Assembly: GCA_026075535.2 (NCBI GenBank)
Contig: AP026545.1
Location: 6,634,001-6,698,000, forward strand
DNA: 64,000 bases
Reading direction: 5' to 3'
From: Tricholoma matsutake
Lineage: Eukaryota > Basidiomycota > Agaricomycetes > Agaricales > Tricholomataceae
Each line of letters begins with the position of its first letter. Position 1 is the first letter of the stretch. The notes below the pieces were generated by a model. It saw only the letters and a list, made by a program, of their open reading frames with translations, ran no database searches and was not told the DNA's origin. Positions 56,310-64,000 of this stretch are shown here, in pieces. A program made the position numbers and the translations under genes.

Positions 56310-59300
56310 CTGCCACTCCCGGCTGCGAACCCTGCACCGGAGATTGCTAGAATGGCAGACAAATTTGAGCCCCTTACGGCTGCTAACGTTGCCATCCCCG
56401 AGCTAGTGCAAGCAATGATTCTACTTGCTGCAATGCCGCGCGAGTACGATTCCTTGTCTGCAACAGTCCTTAACACGACCGCTACTAGCGCCTTGACATT
56501 TAAACATGTCAAGGACTCCATTGTCGCTGAAGCCTCAAGGCGCACAGCAGTAGGAAAGCCCGCTGGCCAGCCTCAGGCCAACAAACTTTCTGCTGTTAAG
56601 CGCAAAGGGGGAAACCCCAAATGGCAGCCCAAAGAAGGGCAAAACAGCAACGGAGACTCATCCCGAAAGTGTGGACGACGTGGGGACAGAAAGACTAAGG
56701 AGGAGAAGCCGAAGGATAAACATACCCACCTTGCCTCCAAAGCCTATACCACCATAAATGGTAATGGCACCATCATACCGCCGATGCCGCTTATACAGTG
56801 CATCGAAAGACATGAACACACTCCCACAAGGGATCCTCGCCGCCGACCGCCTGCACAGGCATATACGGGCGCGGCCTCTACCTCTCATTTGGTTTATGCC
56901 AAATATCAGCAAGCTCGAGACACCCTCAAGCAAATGCAACTTCTGCGCAGCGCGAAAAATCTGCAACCGCTGGAAGAGCACCTGACGGTGCGAGAAGGAA
57001 AGAGAAGAAGGATAGAACCAGAACCCGAGCCTAGGATTGAGGAGGTAGAAGACGATACCGTCTCCCTTGGATCTGAACCTCCGGTGTCTGATGAGGAAGT
57101 GTGGAAAGCTGTCGACAAAATGCTTGTCGATGAACCCCTTGATACAGGGGCGTATGATGACAGGTCAGTCCTTTTCCCTGCCACAAGCACTAAGATTAAT
57201 ATTCCTATGAATACAGCAAACTTTTCATGTGAAATTTTACTGCTATTAAATGTATCATGGAATTATTTAGATCTTAATATATGTGCTATGTGTGCAAAGG
57301 GAGATTGTAAGAAAGGTGCCGACTGGATCATCGATTCAGGCACATCAAAACACTTCACTGGTGAAATAAAAGATTTCGCTTCTTACAAGCCTTTACCGAG
57401 AAAGGACTCTACCTTGGTCCAAACGGCCACTGGTACTACTCATATAGTAGGAAAAGGAGCAGTCTTCATTAAACACCAGGTAGTATGTCACGGGAAGTCA
57501 GAGACGCGTGAAACACGGTTATACCCCGTCTACTACATACCCGACATTAATACTTGATTGATGTCAATGGGGGTCTTTTTACAAGACGGAAGTAATGTGC
57601 GTGGTTCCTCCGCACACATTTCATTTATCGAGCATGGAAACCTGATCATGCATTGTGTCCCTCTAAGGAGGAAAGACACGATCTATTGGGCTTGGACTCA
57701 TATATTGAGCACCAAAAAGGTTAATGTCGCGACCATTTATGTCGCTGACTACTTGACTTGGCATAGGCGACTTGGACACCCATCCAAAGAGGCACTAGGG
57801 AAAATGCCTAAAAGCACCATAAAATTCCCAAGGAATTTAATTATTCCTAAAGACAAAATTATATGTCCAGGGTGTGCAGAAGGGAAAATGACCTCAAAAT
57901 CTTTTCCCGAGTCAGACTCACGAGCTGACAAATCCTTTGAATTAATACATTCCGACCTAAAGGAACTCCCGGTACTATCGTACCACAAACATAAATACTT
58001 CATTGTATTTCTGGATGACAAAACGTCACATATTTGGGTCCAATGTCTCAGAAAGAAATCTGACGCTGCTGCAGCGATTAGACAATTTCAAGCGATGGCT
58101 AAAACCCAATATGGCGCTACAATTAAGCGCTGGCATGTCGATCCAGGGGGGGAGTTCAAGGATCGTGAGCTACAAAAACAGCTCAAGGACTTAGGCATCA
58201 AAATAGAGATGTCTGCACCCCACGTTCATCAACAGAATGGGCGCGCAGAGCGCGCCATAAGGACAATAATGGAAAAGTTGCAAACCTTGCGATCCACCGC
58301 TTGTCTACCACAATCATGGTGGGAATTTTGCATAGAACATGCAACACATTTATACAACCGAACCCCAATAAGGCGCCTGAAATGGCTGACACCTTTTGAG
58401 GACCTGACAAAGGTCTGCCCAGATCTAAACAATCTGAAGGTCTTCGGTTGCAGTGCTTATGTCTATCTACCAAAGGAAAAACGTCCAACAACATTATCTC
58501 CTCGATCGGAGTTAATGACGTACCTTGGAGTAGAAGATGGCATTAAAGCATATCATTTCATGCGACAAAATGGCACAATATTCATTGGTGCCACAGCACT
58601 ATTTGATGAAACGATGTTCCCATGCTGTCCCGGAGCTAAAACTCCTGCCAAGACAGACCTTGGTGATTTTCCACCTCCAGAACCAGAAGATGACGACCAC
58701 TCATCTGGAACGGATGGCGATGACCCTATACCACCACAAAATCCGCCCCTTCCTCCATCATCAGAAGATGATGATGATGATTTACCAAGTGAGCAAAAGG
58801 CGCATGACGATGCGACTAACGCTCCTCCTCCGCTGCCTCCAGTTAACACTGAGGACTTTCGTCCAAGACGTGAAGATCAACAGGAATGGCAGCAATTGCC
58901 CTGTCGATCAGGCAGGCAGAGGAAAATCCCAAACCGTCCCGGCAATACCTATGGAGAACAGTGACTCCCCTCTGACATAGAGAGAGACATTGCGCGTGAT
59001 TGATATTGGAAGAAGTCTGTGGGTCAAGATTCGGATCATAACCGAACATGACCATGACCTCAACAGCAAGAACCAGTTACTGGACCGAGTTCGGCACCCC
59101 ACGAGAGTGTGCCCAATTCCAATAATCAAGAACATGATTACCCAATGGGGGAACCGGATGAAGCAGGTTATATTAAAAAGATAACCAAGGAAGGTGGAGA
59201 TGAGCTTATCCGCTGGCTGTTATCAAAAGCAGTCACACCATCAAGCGGAAAAAGCCTAGTTCCAAACCAATTTCGCGATATTGCACGCCTACCCCGGCAG

Positions 59301-60803
59301 CAGCAACTTGAGTGGAAACAGGCTTGTCATGAAGAGTTAGAGGCTCTTCGCAAGCGACAAGTCTATGATATCGTCGATCTTCCACATGATCGGAAAACGA
59401 TCAAAAATAGATGGGTTTTCTCCATGAAATCGGACGGAAGAAAACAAGCCAGACTCATGGCCAAAGGCTTTTCACAAGTCGAAGGTGTTGACTTTGATGA
59501 GATTTTCTCACCAGTAGTCCGCTACGAGACCGTACGCCTCATGTTTGCCCTTGCATCTCTAGAAGGCATGTATATGACCGGTCTAGATGTAAAAACCGCA
59601 TTTTTATATGGCAAACTTGATGAGGAGATCTATATGGATCAACCCAAGGGTTTCAGACTCGAGGGTAAAGAGCGCAAAGTAATGCGCTTACGCCGAGCAT
59701 TGTATGGCCTTAAACAGGCTTCACTAGCATGGTGGAAAGAGCTAGAGGCATTTATGCGCACCATTGGGTTTGTGTGCGCCAGCTCCGATGCCGGCATCTT
59801 CATACACAAGGATCCTAAGACAGGCAGCATCATTATTGCGCTAGTCTATGTTGATGATGGCTTGTTCATGGGCAAGAACAAGAAACTTGTGGATGAAAAG
59901 AAGAATGCTTGCCTGAAGCATTGGGAGTGCCATAGTACTGAAAAAGTCACGAAATTCTTAGGCATGCGCATCACCCAGACCACTACAAAAGTCAAACTCG
60001 ATCAAACAGAATATCTCGCCAAAGTGCTCGAGAGGTTCGAGATGACAAATGCCAAAGTTGCCCCCACTCCGCTCCTGACTGGCTACAAACCGTCGGAGAA
60101 CACAGCGATGCCAAACACGGCGCTTAGATCGAAATATCAGTCTGTGATCGGATCTTTATTGTATCTAATGCTTGGAACGTGACCTGATATTGCTTACATG
60201 GTAATCAAGATGTCGCAATTCTCGGCTAATCCTAGCCAAGAACATCTAGACAAAGCAATGTACATAATGTGCTATCTGGTGGGAACCCAGAAGTACAGTA
60301 TAGTCTATGATGGAGAGAAATCCGAGGGGCTGCAGGCCTTCACAGATTCTGATTGGGCAGCTGACACTGTCAAGCGCCAATCTACAACGGGTTACTTTAC
60401 TACTCTGGCGAGTGGCATTGTGTGCTGGCAGTCCCGTTTACAAAAAACTGTAGCACTGTCATCCACAGAAGCCAAATATATGGCTCTCTCCAACACTTGT
60501 CGGCAGATAGTGTGGATAGAGTCCTTATTTCAGGAACTTGGATATACACTGAAGTGCGTACCAATCTGCGCTGATAATCAGGGATCCATCTTTATTGGAT
60601 CAAATCCAGTTCAGGAAAGAAGGACCAAACATATAGACATTCGCTACCACTACACCCGCGAATGCATAGAAAATGACAAAGTCACAGTCGTTTTCATTCC
60701 TGGAAGTGATAACCCGGCTGACATGTTCACAAAGAACCTTGGCGCCATCCTATTCAGGAAATTTAGAGACTCTCTCAGAATTACTTTCGAGATTCAAACT
60801 TAG
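56310..60803 (+). pseudogene. pol: Copia 3 gag-pol polyprotein with six in-frame TGA codons
   Basis: One frame runs from about 56307 (after a TAA) to TAG at 60801-60803. Gag starts abruptly at NPAPEIARMADKFEPLTAAN; the N-terminal part found in copia 2 is deleted. Protease DWIIDSGTSKHF (Asp at 57333). Integrase: HRRLGHPSKE, CPGCAEGK, then IHSDLKELP, HVDPGGEFK and QNGRAERAIRT, so all three acidic residues are kept. RT: KTAFLYGKLDEEIYM and YVDDGLFMG (YVDD 59847-59858). RNase H: FTDSDWAAD, STEAKYMALS, ADNQGS. TGA stops at 57555, 58962, 59001, 59049, 59055 and 60180; each fits a former CGA Arg codon (60180 lies in T-x-PDIAY, normally TRPDIA). Confidence 0.9.
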
Positions 60804-60835
60804 CTGCTTAGAGCGCTGTACAGTTTGAGGGGGGG

Positions 60836-61109
60836 TGTTGAAATTAATCCCAGTGATGCATGCTGTATACATGAGGCAATACATGCAGCATACGCATGTT
60901 ACTGCGCTTACTGCGCATACATGCGGTAAACACATTCCTGAGTCATGTGACGTCCTTATTATTATGTATATAAGGAGAACCTGTACCGTAGTAGGAATAC
61001 AGTGTTCTTACCTCTGCTAACCCTAGCTGTAAGTCTAAGTAAACCCCAGGTAGGTTGTAAGGAACGTGTTGTCTCTTCCACTGTGCAGCGTATATAGTCT
61101 GCTCCAACA
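60836..61109 (+). repeat. 3' LTR of copia 3
   Basis: 274 bp, same length as the 5' LTR, preceded by a G-rich tract (about 60828-60835) that serves as the polypurine tract. Confidence 0.95.
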
Positions 61110-61167
61110 GTTTGGGCCCACGTTGGCTTGTTTGCGAGTGGTGGCATCGTTGCCAGTAGATTATAAC

Positions 61168-61231
61168 CTAGAAAGCTAAAAAAAAGGTTAGTTAGTTTAT
61201 AAAAACAAAAAGCAAACGAAAAAAACCTTAC
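61168..61231 (-). other. Intron-like cassette X2-3 (64 nt)
   Basis: Minus strand: GTAAGGTTTTTTTC donor, AAACTAACTAACC branch-like site, GCTTTCTAG acceptor, then GTTATAATCTACTGG. Hairpin at 61235-61268. Confidence 0.72.
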
Positions 61232-61326
61232 TTAGGGCCCAAACGACGTGATCTGCATCATTTGGGCCTATGTTCTGTCCAATCACGTCGTTTGGGCCCA
61301 TGTTATGTCTGGCAGTCGAGTAGAAC

Positions 61327-61390
61327 CTATAAAACAAACAAAACAAGTTAGTTAGTATGAAAAAACAAGAAGCAAATGAAAAAAACATAC
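61327..61390 (-). other. Intron-like cassette X2-4 (64 nt)
   Basis: Minus strand: GTATGTTTTTTTC donor, ATACTAACTAACTTG branch-like site, GTTTTATAG acceptor, then GTTCTACTCGAC. Hairpin at 61394-61428. Confidence 0.72.
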
Positions 61391-61699
61391 TTAGGCCCCA
61401 AACAACGTGATCTGCATTGTTTGGGCCCGCGTTCTGTCCAGTCGGCTTGTTTGAAGGTGGTGGTGATGGTGGCATTGGGCATGGGAATGGTGGTGGTGGG
61501 TGCGCACGCAGTGGTGGTGGTAGAGTGGAGAGGAGGAGGAGGCGGCGTTGGTGACAGTGGTGGTGGTGGTTGTGAGCTAGCAGTCACGTGTCACGTGTCA
61601 TGCGTGTGCATACTTATTAATTATTCTGTTAATGGCTGTGATTAACTACGTACCTTGGTTGGGTAATAAAAGTATTTAATGTATGCCCAAGAATAATTG

Positions 61700-61765
61700 C
61701 TTGGTAGCTCAGTGGTTAAGCGTGCTGTTACATATGCAGACCCAAGGTCAAGTGTTCAATTCTTG
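61700..61765 (+). other. tRNA-like Pol III box pair, right end of X2
   Basis: A-box-like TAGCTCAGTGG (61705-61715) with a good D-arm, B-box-like GTGTTCAATTC (61752-61762), then CTTTTA as a possible terminator. The best of the four; still no proper acceptor stem. Points outward. Confidence 0.65.
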
Positions 61766-62045
61766 ATGTGTGTCGAACTTTTATTTGGGAAAGCACATGC
61801 ATTCCGGTTATTCCTGTTAGTCCAGTTATTCCTGCTATTCCGGTTGTGATGAGTCTGGTCAGATTCCGGGGATTCCGGCTGTAAATTGGATCCTTATTCT
61901 GACCAGAATTGTGCTGCATAGGGAAAACTACATACAAAAAAAATTCCACTGGATTCCAGAAATTCCAGAAATTCTGGCTGGACAAACCGGAATCCAACCA
62001 GAATAGGTGGGGGAGTGTAAAGTACTCCGGCATTGGGCTCCTTCT

Positions 62046-62471
62046 TATAAGGGCAACCTAAGCCTCTAGCAAAGGGAAATCCGAAGTTAAAATTATGCTA
62101 CATAATACAGGGATTGGGGGCGCACCTAGCAAAGGGAAATCCGAAGAGAAAACTCTAAGGATCCCCTTGCTGATGCCCAGTATATGTGAAGACAACAAAA
62201 ATCAAATATAACCTAAAAATAGAAAAAGGCGGAGATAGGCGGATCAAGGCCGCCAAATGACATCATACCAAGGGGTATGTGTCGGAAGGGGTACTCTGCC
62301 TCTAAATATAAAAGTGTCAACATATACAAACATGATAGCAAGGGAAAATTAGTAATAAAATCCGGAAAAATCATAGAAAATGAAGAATAGAAGGAAATGA
62401 GGTGGGGAAAAATATGGGACGAACATAAAAAATAGGAAAAACACACAGGGCACCCCCCTAGTCCCCTTACA
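62046..62471 (-). repeat. 3' LTR of gypsy F
   Basis: 426 bp, TATAAGGGCAACC to CCCCTTACA. Boundaries set by comparison with the solo LTR at 14657-15082. Inserted about 10 bp beyond the X2 duplication, in W sequence. Confidence 0.92.
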
Positions 62472-62479
62472 TCACCCCC

Positions 62480-64000
62480 TCTCTAAGATGCATTGCCCCG
62501 ATGCATTCGAAATCGTATACGACCAAAGTCCGTGACTTGAATGCGACGCGGTGCAGCAGTGTGCCGTCGGTGGAATTCCTTGATTAACCGAGGGGCATTT
62601 ACATCAGACTCTTCGACCCATGAGTTCTCCTCATACCCATAACCCTTCCAATGTACCAAATACTGGAGTTTTCCTCAATGCAAACGGCTGTCCAAGATTG
62701 ACTCGACTTCATATTGGGGTTCTCCCTCGATCACTGTAGGTGGTGGTGGTGGGTGTGAATGGCGTCCCGGGAATGGATCTGGGGGAGCTGGAAGCAATTT
62801 GATGACATGGAAGACAGGATGGAGTCTGGACATGGAGGCTGGGAGGCGTAGACGATAGGCATGTGTTCCAATGCACTTGACAATGGGGAAAGGTCCCAAG
62901 AAGCAATGAGTGAGTTTCTTGGATGGACGTGTAGTGGAGATGTCACTGGAGTCAAGATAAACTTGATCACCAACCTTGTACTGAGGGGTTGGGGAGTGGC
63001 GCTGGTTGTAAAATCGCGCCATGTCGTCCTTCGCCTTTGCTAAGGCTGCCCTTGCCTCCTCCAAGCTATCCCTCATGCGTTCTGTGAACTCATTCACTGT
63101 CTCGATGTGTGAGGGAGTTTGGCGAGGTTCAAATCCCATGCGTGGATGTTGTCCAGTGTCTAAGAGGAAAGGGGTCTGTTGAGTGGAAGCATGGACATGG
63201 TTGTTGTACCCAAACTCGGCCAAAGGAAGGAGATCATCCCAATTGTCCTGGCGTTCATTGACAAAGAGGCGGATGTACTGCTCCAGTTCCTGGTTGACTC
63301 GCTCTGTCTGGCCATCAGTTTGTGGGTGATAAGCAGTTGAAGCAAGGAGTTTGATCCCCAGGAGTCAGTACAGCTCATGAGTGAACTCTGCCATGAACTG
63401 AGGGCCACGATCCGAGAGGAAGGCACCAGGAAGTCCATGTAATTTCCACACATGGTGGAGGTAGAGTCGAGCGGCACCTAGGGCACTGACAGTGGTGTGA
63501 GTGGGAATGAAGTGAGCGTGTTTTCCCACTGAGTCAACTGTGCACATCACCGCATCAAACCCGTTTGACTCTGGCAATTCCACCACAAAGTCGACGCTGA
63601 CGACATCCCAACAACTCTCTGGAACAGGAAGAGGGTGTAGCTCACCAATAGGCTTGCGATGAGGGACCTTGGTGCGTAAGCAAAGGTCACAAGTGCGACA
63701 ATACTGACCAATGAGCCGTGACATTTGTGGCCACCAATAGTTCCGTGAGGTGAGCTCCAAGGTCTTCCAGCATCCGGGGTGGCCAGCAATCTGTGAGTCA
63801 TGGTGTTGGGATATGATGCACTGGCGAAGGTCTGGGTCATTGGGAACATAGATGCAATCCCTGAAATACAACAAGTCCTCCTTTTCAGCCCACTCTGCCG
63901 CACATAAGGAAAGGGTTGATCCCTTCCTCAGTTCTTTAACAGCTCGGGCGACAACATCCTCATGTAAACCGCTACGGTTTGCGCGACGAATGTCACGTAG
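62480..64000 (-). pseudogene. pol: Gypsy F integrase with chromodomain
   Basis: Minus frame from the window edge: zinc site HHDSQIAGHPG and CRTCDLCLR (near 63690-63800), catalytic core SVDFVVELPES, FLSDRGPQFMAEF and HPQTDGQTERVNQELEQY (Asp, Asp and Glu all kept), GPY/F-like region FLGPFPIVKCIGTHAYRLRL, then chromodomain YEVESILDSRLH and LQYLVHWKGYGYEENSW (near 62590-62720). Stops: TGA after HELY near 63366 and TGA after DSRLH near 62676. Chromodomains steer integration to marked chromatin in related elements. Confidence 0.92.

Larger units (their letters stand above)
55803..61109 (+). mobile_element. Copia 3: young Ty1/copia element, 5.3 kb
   Basis: Two 274-bp LTRs (55803-56076, 60836-61109) begin TGTTGAAATTAATCCC and end CTGCTCCAACA. 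GTTTG is duplicated at 55798-55802 and 61110-61114. I count four LTR differences, all CpG in the 3' LTR and TpG or CpA in the 5' LTR. One pol frame (frame starting at multiples of 3) spans gag to RNase H with only TGA interruptions. The first part of gag is deleted, so the copy is defective although recent. Confidence 0.95.
54421..62027 (-). mobile_element. Element X2: TIR element like X1, holding copia 3
   Basis: CGGCATTG is repeated at 54413-54420 and 62028-62035. Ends: CTGTAATTTACCCTCCCCC on the left, GAGTACTTTACACTCCCCC on the reverse strand of the right end, then ACCTATTCTGGTTGGA in both. Without copia 3 and its 5-bp duplication it is about 2.3 kb, similar to X1 (2.1 kb). Order on the minus strand: tRNA-like boxes, four hairpin-intron modules, two palindromes (55135-55146, 55228-55239), five-unit hairpin array, tRNA-like boxes. 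No transposase. Confidence 0.82.
62046..64000 (-). mobile_element. Gypsy F: chromodomain Ty3/gypsy element, 3' part
   Basis: 3' LTR at 62046-62471 in minus orientation, purine tract AGAGAGGGGGTGA beside it, then (reading away from the LTR) chromodomain and integrase. The element goes on past the right edge. The visible pol has only two stops, both TGA at expected Arg codons, so it is one of the younger copies. Confidence 0.92.

Noticed and set aside
61690..61770. tRNA gene
   Set aside because: A and B boxes and a D-arm are present, but acceptor and anticodon stems do not pair, and the other three instances are equally degenerate. Kept as tRNA-like boxes.
62017..62471. LTR of gypsy F starting at TGTAAAGTACTCC
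   Set aside because: The solo copy at 14657-15082 with its CTGAT duplication shows the LTR edge is TATAAGGG (62046). The TGTAAAG sequence belongs to the X2 terminus.
1..64000. rRNA genes, replication origins, bacterial-type operons
   Set aside because: Nothing resembling them was seen on either strand.

Overview
This is eukaryotic, almost certainly basidiomycete (Agaricomycetes) DNA. Supporting signs are 50-90 nt GT-AG introns with CTAAC-type branch sites, copia and chromodomain gypsy retrotransposons of fungal type, kinesin-light-chain-like TPR debris, and stop codons that are almost always TGA where CGA is expected, the mark of CpG methylation and deamination. I cannot name the species. 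No intact ordinary host gene was found: the window is a nested transposon graveyard.

Layout. 1-6682: copia A (minus), split by hAT-like element Y (1136-3732, 8-bp duplication ATAGGAGC). 7210-7776: element fragment V. 7777-12414: gypsy B gag and LTR (minus), split by a gag-only element (8385-10486) and a TA-flanked MITE (11457-12207). 12415-22224: copia 2 (minus), split by LTR element G (13962-19828) and a 0.94-kb insert. G carries three unfamiliar reading frames instead of gag-pol. 22225-36085: gypsy E (plus), split by gypsy C (22337-32285, minus) and by TIR element X1 (32580-34682). Gypsy C contains a spliced antisense gene. 36086-41905: gypsy D (plus), a truncated relative of C. 42413-42583: an LTR. 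43042-44830: two small MITEs and a TPR pseudogene. 49208-52947: a pogo/Fot-type transposase split by hAT-like element Z (49457-50576). 53742-54420: hAT-like end W, entered by X2 (54421-62027), which in turn holds the young copia 3 (55803-61109). 62046-64000: chromodomain gypsy F, running off the right edge.

The insertion order can be read because several duplications and interrupted reading frames can be checked across the insertion points: E was entered by C, D and X1; copia 2 by G; copia A by Y; the transposase by Z; W by X2; and X2 by copia 3.

Three things stand out. First, five DNA elements with different termini (Y, V, X, Z, W) share one internal core in the same order: a GGGCCCAAAC hairpin, a spliceosomal-intron-like cassette, a GAGCAGTTGCTC palindrome and a GC-rich repeat array. 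Second, X1 and X2 carry tRNA-like A and B boxes near both ends, pointing outward. Third, element G (no gag-pol, CpG-rich open frames, regular 20-bp palindromes) and the antisense Cys-rich gene of gypsy C look like non-standard cargo in LTR retrotransposons.
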